A DNA stretch of 17,314 bases from JAAZMF01 sp036786445. GTDB lineage: Bacteria > Bacillota > Limnochordia > DTU087. This document shows positions 1-6,717 of the stretch, one piece after another (the stretch's first letter is position 1; each line of letters opens with the position of its first letter). A model generated the notes under the pieces. The model made no database searches and was not told where the DNA came from. It worked only from the letters and a program-made list of their open reading frames with translations. The position numbers and the translations under genes were made by a program. The stretch spans positions 1 through 17,314 of the forward strand of contig DAIQRD010000045.1 of NCBI GenBank assembly GCA_036786445.1, given 5' to 3'.

Positions 1-19
1 GATCAAACTCTCCGTTAAA
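1..19 (-). rRNA. rrs: 16S ribosomal RNA, 5' end only (runs off left edge)
   Basis: Read on the minus strand, the first bases of the window end in GGAGAGTTTGATC, the universal 16S 5' segment (the 8F/27F primer region). Only about 18-19 bases of the gene are present; the rest lies beyond the left edge. The mature 5' end is placed by alignment from memory with the first 18 bases of E. coli 16S. A contig edge inside a 16S gene is typical of multicopy rRNA operons collapsing in short-read assembly. Confidence 0.9.
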
Positions 20-153
20 GATTTATCCATCCCTAGCGGGATTAGACTCTGGCTTGATTTCAAACTTGGCTGCACAAGCTTTCTCATATTACGCTGTTCA
101 GTTTTCAAGGTTCAAGGTCCTACTTGTTGCCGCCGGCTTCAATCACCCGGCAA
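20..153 (-). other. 16S rRNA operon leader with boxA-like antitermination element
   Basis: This transcribed leader lies between the predicted start of transcription (about 153) and the 16S 5' end. At 110-95 on the minus strand it contains CCTTGAAAACTGAACA, which resembles the boxA-containing element before 16S genes in Bacillus and Clostridia. A second CCTTGAA copy sits just before it. Near the start, TTGCCG can pair with CGGCAA (about 153-127) in a short hairpin. The antitermination role is inferred from family knowledge; position and similarity are seen. Confidence 0.65.
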
Positions 154-159
154 GTTGTA

Positions 160-188
160 ATTATAACAGCCGGACTTCAGCATGTCAA
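160..188 (-). promoter_or_regulatory. Perfect consensus sigma-A promoter of the rRNA operon
   Basis: On the minus strand, TTGACA (188-183) and TATAAT (165-160) are both perfect consensus hexamers with an exact 17-base spacer. The stretch upstream of the -35 (about 190-230) is A/T-rich, like an UP element. Transcription should start near 153 and run leftwards through the leader into 16S. It is the strongest promoter visible in the window. Confidence 0.9.
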
Positions 189-309
189 CCCCCGCAAAAA
201 TAACACACTACTAATATTCAATTCTAGTATGACTGCATAATGTCGCCATGATACAATCACATTGTCACTAGGAAGCCTTTTAAGGCTACAGCGAACGAGG
301 GGGATACGA

Positions 310-1023
310 TTGGGCGAAAAACCATACTCACTAAACAGTTTTCAGCTAAAGAGCATCGCTGCTGCTTTCATGGTATTAGATCATGTGAGGCAATTCATGC
401 CCTTCGCACCTCTGTGGTTTCGCTATCTGGGAAGAGTCGTGGCCCCGATATTTTTCTTCCTTGCCGTTGAAGGCTTCTCTCACACCAGAAGCAGACCTAG
501 ATACATGGCTCGACTGTTTGGTGCAGGATTGATCATGTCAATCGGTTCTAGCATTCTAACATACATTTTTCCCACTAGCAGCACATTACCTAACAACATC
601 TTCTTCTCCCTAGGCCTAGGAGTTGCCCTCATGTCGACCCTGGAGTGGTCCCGAGAATCTGACAGTCTCTGCCTGGGCATACTTGCTGTTCTACTGTTAG
701 TCGGAGCATCGCTCTTCACTGAAGCGCATCTATACGGCGTGATGATGATTTTGGTCTTCTATTTCTTCCGCCAAAGAACAGATTTATTGATTATTTCTTA
801 TATCATGGGTTCATTGCTGCCTACCTTGGCGGGCCCCCATAACCTCAACCAGCTCCTTTTCCATGATTACCAATGGATGATGGTCTTCGCTCTGCCTTTC
901 CTCTTGTCATACAACGGCGAGCCGGGCCCGAGAACTTCTATGACAAAATGGTTTTTCTATGTCTTCTACCCTGTTCACCTTTGGGTCATATATTGGCTCA
1001 GCTATTTGATTGCCCGAACCTAA
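310..1023 (+). CDS. TraX family integral membrane protein
   Basis: A polytopic membrane protein of about 237 residues. The N-terminal signature (LNSFQLKSIAA, then MVLDH, then WFRYLGRVVAPIFFFLAVEG and a following HTR) is typical of the TraX family (PF05857). E. coli TraX acetylates F-pilin; chromosomal Bacillota homologues are uncharacterised, so no substrate is claimed. About eight hydrophobic segments follow. The frame is open from a TTG at 262, but no SD precedes that codon. The TTG at 310 has GAGGGGG six bases upstream and gives a family-like N-terminus (MGEKPYSLNSFQLK), so 310 is preferred. The gene diverges from the rRNA promoter and converges on the 2-hydroxyacid dehydrogenase with only 21 bases between. 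No clear promoter or terminator was found for it. Confidence 0.85.
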   Translation: MGEKPYSLNSFQLKSIAAAFMVLDHVRQFMPFAPLWFRYLGRVVAPIFFFLAVEGFSHTRSRPRYMARLFGAGLIMSIGSSILTYIFPTSSTLPNNIFFSLGLGVALMSTLEWSRESDSLCLGILAVLLLVGASLFTEAHLYGVMMILVFYFFRQRTDLLIISYIMGSLLPTLAGPHNLNQLLFHDYQWMMVFALPFLLSYNGEPGPRTSMTKWFFYVFYPVHLWVIYWLSYLIART

Positions 1024-1044
1024 CTATTCCGATATTCCTTCCGT

Positions 1045-2007
1045 TTAGTAGCCAACTTCCATGTCTACCACATTAATCATCTCACCTTGGCGACCAGCCT
1101 GCCACAACCTCAAGTTATGGCAGAAGATCTCCGTAGTTCTACGGATAGCTTCAGGTGTGACACCACCGGAATGAGGCGTAATCAGTACATTAGGCATGTC
1201 CCACAAAGGACTATCTCCTGGTAAAGGCTCTTCTTCAAAGACATCCAGACCGGCGCCGCCTATGCGCCCATCCTGTAAGGCGGTAATTAATGCCCGCTCA
1301 TCGACTATAGGACCTCGACCTACATTGATCAAAATGGCATGGGGTTGCATCCACCCCAACTCTTGCCCACCTATCAGCTTCTTGGTTTCGGGAGTCAACG
1401 GCAAGGCGATCACCACATAGTCACTGACTGCCAAGAGATCCTGCAGGCCTTCTGAACCTACCAACCGATGGACATAACTCGGTTTTGCCGTGACTTTACG
1501 TTTCAACGCCCACACCTGCATGCCAAAGGCTTTGGCTCTGACAGCCAACTCCGTACCGATATCTCCCAAGCCCAGGATTCCCAAGGTTTTACCATGAAGC
1601 TCTCCCGAATCAGGCAGTTTCTCCCAACGCCGTGCCATCTGAAAGCGCACATAATGGTGCAAACTGCGACTGAAGGCGAGCATCATGCTGAAAGCATGCT
1701 CTGCTAAAGGGACACCAAACACCCCGCTGGAATTGGTCAAAATCACGTCTTGGCGAGCATACATGCCCAGATCAACGTAGGCATCGACACCGGCGCTAGG
1801 CAAGTGCACCCAACGCAAGCGCTGGGCTTGCTTGAGTAACTTACGAGGCGGCCAACCAAAAAAGATGTCTGCCCATGCAAGGTCATCTGAAGTCAAGCCC
1901 TCCGCCTGCCCTTGGCGCAGTACTCCGTTAGGCACCGCTACGGAAATCTTTGCCACATACTGATCACCGAGATCATGTGCGATGAGTATGTTCAATCCCT
2001 GGGTCAA
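1045..2007 (-). CDS. D-2-hydroxyacid dehydrogenase, NAD(P)-binding
   Basis: A cytosolic oxidoreductase of the D-isomer-specific 2-hydroxyacid dehydrogenase family, about 320 residues, which interconverts 2-oxoacids and D-2-hydroxyacids. The Rossmann motif GILGLGDIG is at about 143-151. The catalytic Arg is in NVGRGPIVDE (R231), the Glu in LDVFEEEPLP (about 258-260) and the His in ITPHSGG (H279), so the triad is intact. The substrate cannot be read from sequence; the overall pattern is closer to glyoxylate/hydroxypyruvate-type enzymes than to SerA, and no ACT domain is present. A GTG at 2034 is possible, but GGGAGGGG at 2020-2013 is properly placed for the TTG at 2007, which is preferred. It is the last gene of the pncB-plsC-dehydrogenase run, 64 bases after plsC. 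Confidence 0.88.
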   Translation of the reverse strand: MTQGLNILIAHDLGDQYVAKISVAVPNGVLRQGQAEGLTSDDLAWADIFFGWPPRKLLKQAQRLRWVHLPSAGVDAYVDLGMYARQDVILTNSSGVFGVPLAEHAFSMMLAFSRSLHHYVRFQMARRWEKLPDSGELHGKTLGILGLGDIGTELAVRAKAFGMQVWALKRKVTAKPSYVHRLVGSEGLQDLLAVSDYVVIALPLTPETKKLIGGQELGWMQPHAILINVGRGPIVDERALITALQDGRIGGAGLDVFEEEPLPGDSPLWDMPNVLITPHSGGVTPEAIRRTTEIFCHNLRLWQAGRQGEMINVVDMEVGY

Positions 2008-2071
2008 GAAAGCCCCTCCCTTTCTGGCCCGCACTTCCCTGCGCTTCCAATAGTCACTCTTAGCGGGCCAC

Positions 2072-2650
2072 CTATTGCTGTGGCACCGGCTCTAACATCC
2101 GGATCAAAGCCTCTTGTAGGCCCTGGCTAATCATCTCATAGCTCGACCTGCGGTCAGCAACCTGCGAATGGGGCGCTAAAGGTGTTCCGATCTTTATGGT
2201 GATACGACGTTTGACCCTTTGGATCGCAACTGGTACGATGCTAGCTTCTGATCTGCTGGCTAGCATGGCAGCACCACGCTTCAGCGGCATGACCTCGTTA
2301 TTCTTACTGCGGGTCCCTTCCACGAAAATACCCAAGACGTTTCCCTGATTCAGCACCGACAAGGCTCGACGAATGGCATCTCGATCATTTGCACCTCTGC
2401 GTACGGGAAACGCTTTAAGGTAAGGTAACAAGAACCCCAAAATGGGAACGCGGAAGAGCTCGTCTTTTGCCATAAAATGCACCGGGCGGTGACTAGCCAT
2501 CACCACGAACACGGGATCCCAAAGGCTCCTATGGTTAGCCGCCAAAACCACCGCTCCTTTTTCGGGAATCTGTAGACTTCCCTCGATCCGCACTCGGAAT
2601 ACAAGTGGTATAAACAGTCTGAACGCTGCCACTACCAGCCAATAGACCAT
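2072..2650 (-). CDS. plsC: 1-acyl-sn-glycerol-3-phosphate acyltransferase (PlsC family)
   Basis: A 192-residue membrane-associated acyltransferase that would transfer an acyl chain to lysophosphatidic acid in phospholipid synthesis. An N-terminal hydrophobic segment (about 1-20) is followed by the catalytic HX4D motif in NHRSLWD (H40, D45). FPVRRG (81-86) and FVEGTRS (about 109-115), the usual phosphate-binding blocks, and IVPVAI (about 138-143) follow. Length matches the short PlsC group. The ATG start has GAGGTG five bases upstream. It begins 30 bases after the pncB stop on the same strand and is probably co-transcribed. Specificity within the LPLAT superfamily is not proven. Confidence 0.88.
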   Translation of the reverse strand: MVYWLVVAAFRLFIPLVFRVRIEGSLQIPEKGAVVLAANHRSLWDPVFVVMASHRPVHFMAKDELFRVPILGFLLPYLKAFPVRRGANDRDAIRRALSVLNQGNVLGIFVEGTRSKNNEVMPLKRGAAMLASRSEASIVPVAIQRVKRRITIKIGTPLAPHSQVADRRSSYEMISQGLQEALIRMLEPVPQQ

Positions 2651-2680
2651 ATATGCACCTCGCTGTCAGATGTCATTGCG

Positions 2681-4135
2681 CTAGATCTGTTCAGTATAGG
2701 ATACCCGCAACTCTCTGATCATTGTATGTTTGAGATTCCAAAGCTCCTCACTTAGGTCGATGATATACTCTTCCGGATTCTTGAGTCTCTTATACTCAGG
2801 CCAAAAGTGCTCCAATTGGCGGCGGCCATATTCCTGAATTTTCTGCACCGATGGACATTCATATACTTGCTGACCTTTCCGGAAAACGGGTACCAATATT
2901 TTCTCAGTATCATAGTCCCGCAGCGTCTTCTTTTTCCAGGTGTCAACTGGATCAAAGATAGTCAACGGCCCATGGGCGGGAATCTGCTCATCCTCAAGTA
3001 CAAGGAGATCGGCTAAAGCCTTCCCGTTTTCACGGCTGTAAAACCTAACAGTCTCCTTGATACCCGGGTTGGTGGTCTTCTCAGCATTCTCACTGACCTT
3101 GATCTTGGGAATCAAATGCCCATTCTCCTCAAGGGCCGCTAGTTTGTAGACACCCCCAAGAGCCGGGTTATTGTCCCCTGTAATCAATTTAGTCCCCACA
3201 CCCCAACTATCAATCTTGGCTCCTTGCATTCTCAAGTCGCGAATAGTATCTTCGTCCAAATCACCAGAGGCCACGATGGTGGCATGTTCCAGGCCGGCTT
3301 CATCTAGCATCTTACGGGATACCTTTGATAGATATGCCAGATCGCCACTGTCTAGCCGTATACCCAGAAATTTTCCACCCCTAGCTTCAAGTTCCTTGGC
3401 TACACGAATAGCATTAGGAACACCACTTCGCAAAGTATCGTAAGTATCAACCAAGAGTAGACAAGCGTTGGGGTAAGCGTCTGCATACGCTTGAAAAGCA
3501 GTCAATTCATCAGGGAAACTCATTACCCATGAGTGAGCGTGAGTGCCTTTGACGGGGATACCGTACAATTGCCCTGCCAATACGTTGCTAGTGGAATGAC
3601 AGCCCCCAATGAAAGCAGCCCGGCTGCCGTATAGACCGGCGTCAGGGCCCTGAGCGCGCCGCAAACCAAACTCCATAACCTCAGTATCACCAGCGGCCTC
3701 CATCACCCTAGCGGCTTTTGTCGCTATCAGGGTTTGATGATTAATGATGTTTGCTAGGCTCGTCTCCATAAGCTGGGCCTCCGCCACAGAAGTTTTCACC
3801 CTGACTATGGGCTCGGCAGGGAAAATCGGTGTTCCTTCTGGCACGGCGTCTATATCCCCGGTGAAACGCATCTCCCCTAAGTAATCTAGGAATTCTTCTG
3901 GAAAAAGCTTAAGACTCCTCAAGTAAGCCAAATCATCTTTGCTGAATCGCAGCTCTCTCACATACTCTATAGCTTGCTCCAACCCAGCCGCCAAAGCGTA
4001 ACCATTGCCCCAGGGCAAGCGGCGGAAAAATAGATCAAATACCCCCGTGCGGTGGGCTGTTCTGGTCTTGAAATACCCATAGACCATGGTTAACTGATAT
4101 AGATCAGTCGACATTGTTAGATTGCGTCTGCTCAT
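2681..4135 (-). CDS. pncB: Nicotinate phosphoribosyltransferase
   Basis: Converts nicotinate and PRPP to nicotinate mononucleotide in NAD salvage (Preiss-Handler pathway), in the cytosol. The protein has 484 residues, the length usual for the long bacterial NAPRTase group. Family blocks are seen in order: TDLYQLTM near the N-terminus (10-17), FGLRRAQGPDAG (156-167), GTHAHSW (197-203, containing the His expected to be phosphorylated) and RLDSGDL (260-266). The ATG has GGGGAGGT six bases upstream. A candidate promoter lies at 4174-4202, and a 14-base palindrome farther upstream could be an operator. It is the first gene of an apparent three-gene minus-strand operon. Confidence 0.95.
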   Translation of the reverse strand: MSRRNLTMSTDLYQLTMVYGYFKTRTAHRTGVFDLFFRRLPWGNGYALAAGLEQAIEYVRELRFSKDDLAYLRSLKLFPEEFLDYLGEMRFTGDIDAVPEGTPIFPAEPIVRVKTSVAEAQLMETSLANIINHQTLIATKAARVMEAAGDTEVMEFGLRRAQGPDAGLYGSRAAFIGGCHSTSNVLAGQLYGIPVKGTHAHSWVMSFPDELTAFQAYADAYPNACLLLVDTYDTLRSGVPNAIRVAKELEARGGKFLGIRLDSGDLAYLSKVSRKMLDEAGLEHATIVASGDLDEDTIRDLRMQGAKIDSWGVGTKLITGDNNPALGGVYKLAALEENGHLIPKIKVSENAEKTTNPGIKETVRFYSRENGKALADLLVLEDEQIPAHGPLTIFDPVDTWKKKTLRDYDTEKILVPVFRKGQQVYECPSVQKIQEYGRRQLEHFWPEYKRLKNPEEYIIDLSEELWNLKHTMIRELRVSYTEQI

Positions 4136-4173
4136 CCTTATACCTCCCCGGCTACATCTAAGACCATATAGTA

Positions 4174-4202
4174 AGTATAGCAGAGATAGATTCCCTTGTC
4201 CC
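4174..4202 (-). promoter_or_regulatory. Candidate promoter for pncB
   Basis: On the minus strand, TATACT (4179-4174) is a near-consensus -10 and GGGACA (4202-4197) is a four-of-six -35, with a 17-base spacer. They lie about 40 bases before the pncB ATG, downstream of the terminator of the preceding GTPase gene. Position is good; the -35 is only moderate. Confidence 0.5.
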
Positions 4203-4219
4203 GATTAACCGCAGAAACC

Positions 4220-4233
4220 TTGGCTTAAGCCAA
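4220..4233. repeat. Perfect 14-base palindrome upstream of the pncB promoter
   Basis: TTGGCTTAAGCCAA is a perfect inverted repeat starting 18 bases upstream of the proposed pncB -35. It could be an operator for a dimeric regulator, for example a niacin/NAD repressor such as NiaR, but I cannot match it to a known motif. It overlaps the T-tract side of the adjacent terminator hairpin by two bases. Confidence 0.4.
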
Positions 4234-4262
4234 AAAGCCCGTTCCCTGAAGGGGGGGCTTCT
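4232..4262 (-). terminator. Rho-independent-type terminator of the GTPase gene
   Basis: On the minus strand, AAGCCC (4260-4255) can pair with GGGCTT (4240-4235) around a 14-base loop, followed by a short T-run (4236-4232). It lies about 50 bases after the GTPase stop and before the pncB promoter, separating the two units. The stem is short and the loop large, so strength is uncertain. Confidence 0.55.
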
Positions 4263-4310
4263 TAAAATATCAAGCAGATGGACATTGAGGCATCACGGGC
4301 GTCTCGAAGC

Positions 4311-5220
4311 TCAAAGCTTTATCTGATGTCGCTCTAGATTAAGCCCAATAATCACTATCTCCCCGGTTGTTTCCACTGGCTCTGCCCAGAGAACGCATTC
4401 CGCTTCCCCTAGGGTATATTGAAATAAGTGAGTCTGTCCAGCAACATCAATAAAACCCTTAGCTCTCAGCGCATTAGATGGCNNNNNNNNNNACTATGGT
4501 GCTCTTGGCCATTTCCGCAGTCGCAAAAGGGGCTAGCGCAACGGTCACCGAAGTCATGGGATCACGGGCAGGTGGAGTCGCTCTTTCTGCATGTCTACTG
4601 CCGGGGGTGTACTCTTGCTCCACGCCTGTTGCTCCCAAGATCACATCCCATTCTTCATCAGACAGCCGGCAAAAGGGCGCATTGAAACGCAGCGCGTAGG
4701 GATTGATCCCCAGCAAGAGTTCCTCCAATAGGGTGTCTGCTCTATGGTCCACTAGATCTGTCTTGGTCATCAAAAAGACGTCAGCAGCCTGAGCTTGAGC
4801 TCGAGCGGCCCGCAATGTCTGGATCACTTTCGGGAAATTGAGAGCATCCACCAGAGTTACGGTGCGATGCAGCCTATATACATCCCTCAATCCAGGATAC
4901 GCCAAAAAGTCTCCCATTTCCAAGGGATCTGCTACTCCAGTAGCTTCTATAATCACCACCTCAGGCTGGAATTCCTGGGCTAGTTTGGCCATGGCCGCCA
5001 GGAAATTCTCTCTAATGCAGACACAAAAGATCGAACCATTCTCCAATTCGACGAGATGGCCCGGATCTTCCACCAATCTGCCATCAATTCCTATACTGCC
5101 GAATTCATTCATTACAACGGCGATACGGCTGTACCGCCCACTCAGCCTCTGTAAGAGCCGGTTTAGACAAGTGGTCTTCCCGCTACCAAGAAAGCCAGTC
5201 AGCAAGATAACATCGATCAT
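4311..5220 (-). CDS. G3E-family GTPase (CobW/COG0523-like), interrupted by an assembly gap
   Basis: A P-loop GTPase of the CobW/HypB/UreG class, which delivers metals or services metal- and corrinoid-dependent enzymes. Walker A is GFLGSGKT (9-16), with NEFGSIGIDG at 38-47, EATGVADP (92-99) and TKTD (152-155) in the NKxD position. The usual CxCC metal motif reads CVCI (C66, C68): the third Cys is replaced by Ile. Reading stops artificially after the ten N at 4483-4492. Beyond the gap, from 4481 to a TGA at 4313-4311, another minus frame encodes 56 residues starting PSNALRAKGF and including IVIIGLNLE, the expected CobW C-terminal domain. The whole is therefore annotated as one gene. It starts 2 bases after the URO-D/thioredoxin stop, implying translational coupling. 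The metal or partner is unknown; the adjacent methyltransferase is the natural candidate. Confidence 0.88.
4483..4492. other. Assembly gap (ten N) inside the GTPase gene
   Basis: Ten consecutive N interrupt the GTPase C-terminal region. Taken literally, they shift the frame and create a false stop just after the gap. The flanking codons (GT before the gap, a single G after it on the minus strand) restore the frame only if the true number of missing bases is a multiple of three, so the ten N are a placeholder rather than a measured length. Confidence 0.95.
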
Positions 5221-5222
5221 CT

Positions 5223-6581
5223 TTACAACACCTTCTCAATCTCCCGTTGGTAGGTGGCAAGATCGGGTATGTGGGAAGCGAAAATCGGCTGACCATTGAT
5301 GACAATAGTAGGTATGTTGGTGACTCCCAGCCGATGCATCCGCACTACATTTTCCCTTTCAGTAATCTTATGCTCTACCCAGTCCACTCTGCCGGGAAAC
5401 AAGCCGGCCACTTCCCTGGTAGCATCTACCATATATTTGCATGGTGGGCAAGTAGCAGAATCCAAGGTCATCACCTCGATCAACGGTCTGGGCAGGTTGG
5501 CATAATCCGGCATCTCCACGTCGATCGCCTCAGTAGGCCCCTGCTGCTTGTTGTTTTCCACGAACAATCTGGCCTTTTCAGGATCGAAAACAGTCAAGGT
5601 GATAGCGCTCACATTTTCCGGCCTTACATTGAAAGGCATATCACACCCCGGCGAGAGGATGAAGCCTGGGCCGTTGCATTGATCAATCAAATCAAGAGCC
5701 GCTTGCATGTTGTCAGCCTGATCTCCGTGCAGCATTACTGTGGTCAAGGGAATGTTGCCCCCATAGGATATGCCGTATCGGTCAGCGATTTCCTTAGCGT
5801 AGACCATATCCACGTTTTCGTCAACAGATATGCCGTCGGGCCCACACTGGGCCATGACTTCTAGAACAGGCGTAGCATTACCACATACAAAGAAGGATGA
5901 ACGAGCCCCCCGTCGCCTGATGAAATCGAATACCCGAGTAGCATCTCTACTCACGAATTGCAGGAAATGCTCTGCAGATATTTGCGATATCATCGGGTCC
6001 ACTACGGCAATTACATCCATACCCGCATCAATATAGTATGCAGCCATTGTTTCCACCACTTGACCGCAATAGTCCATCAACTGTTGGACAGCTTGCGGCT
6101 GATCGAACATGTCCAGAAAGAGATTAGTGCCTCGCAGGTGCAGAGCTAGAGTAAAAGGCCCCACCACTAAGCCGTACAGTGCAGTATCTTGCCCAATGGT
6201 TTGTTTGAGTCTCGCCATGGCCTCCAGAATGATGGGGAGTCTGCCCTCTTCGGGTCTAGGCTTCTTTAAGTCCTGTAATCTATCATATCCGTCAGCCAAA
6301 GGATGGGAAGCTACGGCTGGAGGTGCATCATCAGCCCATCGCAACTCACAGCCGAGGATCTCAGCCTCTATCTGTAGATCGAACACCACCGGCTGCCCAT
6401 CGGGCTGATATCTAGCATGAGCTTCCTCACAACAGGCCACCAGCAAATTGACATCCATCAAGAGTTCCCGAGCAGTAAATCCCTTTAGACTGGCTACATG
6501 CACACCTGTAAAAGGCACCCAAGGCACTCGAGGTGTAGGTTGGCATTCCGATGCCGCAAGTACTAGATCCTTACCAGTCAT
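5223..6581 (-). CDS. URO-D family methyltransferase-type protein fused to a C-terminal thioredoxin-like domain
   Basis: A 452-residue two-domain protein. Residues about 1-345 form a uroporphyrinogen-decarboxylase-superfamily barrel (PF01208), which includes MtaA/MtbA/CmuA corrinoid methyltransferases; GPFTLALHLRG (141-151), FVCGNATPVLE (231-241), ISVDENVD (251-258) and SPGCDMPFNVRPEN (310-323) mark it. Cys233 and Cys313 sit where zinc-ligand Cys occur in MtaA-like enzymes, but the HxC position is Phe231, so the His ligand is missing. Residues about 367-452 are a small thioredoxin fold (Thioredoxin_3-like) with CPPC at 378-381 and a cis-Pro-type NIPTIVING (422-430). True HemE activity is unlikely. 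The ATG has AGGAGG at 6594-6589. The GTPase gene follows after 2 bases; the histidine kinase lies 136 bases upstream on the same strand. A weak promoter (TTGCGG and TATAGT, 19-base spacer, 6641-6611) may precede it. Methyl acceptor and redox partner are unknown. Confidence 0.88.
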   Translation of the reverse strand: MTGKDLVLAASECQPTPRVPWVPFTGVHVASLKGFTARELLMDVNLLVACCEEAHARYQPDGQPVVFDLQIEAEILGCELRWADDAPPAVASHPLADGYDRLQDLKKPRPEEGRLPIILEAMARLKQTIGQDTALYGLVVGPFTLALHLRGTNLFLDMFDQPQAVQQLMDYCGQVVETMAAYYIDAGMDVIAVVDPMISQISAEHFLQFVSRDATRVFDFIRRRGARSSFFVCGNATPVLEVMAQCGPDGISVDENVDMVYAKEIADRYGISYGGNIPLTTVMLHGDQADNMQAALDLIDQCNGPGFILSPGCDMPFNVRPENVSAITLTVFDPEKARLFVENNKQQGPTEAIDVEMPDYANLPRPLIEVMTLDSATCPPCKYMVDATREVAGLFPGRVDWVEHKITERENVVRMHRLGVTNIPTIVINGQPIFASHIPDLATYQREIEKVL

Positions 6582-6717
6582 TATCTAACCTCCTGACACT
6601 ATTGTCTCTCACTATACTTTGGTTGGCCAAATCACCCGCAACGCCTTGGGAAATCTTTGCGGAATTTAGGTCAGTTCTTGCTAAACCATCCTATTTCAAC
6701 TATAGCTTGAGAGTCCA

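Noticed and set aside
5247..5864. 205-codon plus-strand open frame opposite the URO-D/thioredoxin gene
   Set aside because: It mirrors a strongly supported coding frame, has no recognisable domain, and appears to be an antisense shadow.
5223..6581. Annotation as HemE uroporphyrinogen decarboxylase in haem synthesis
   Set aside because: Sequence features and the thioredoxin fusion point to the methyltransferase side of the superfamily, and no haem genes are nearby.
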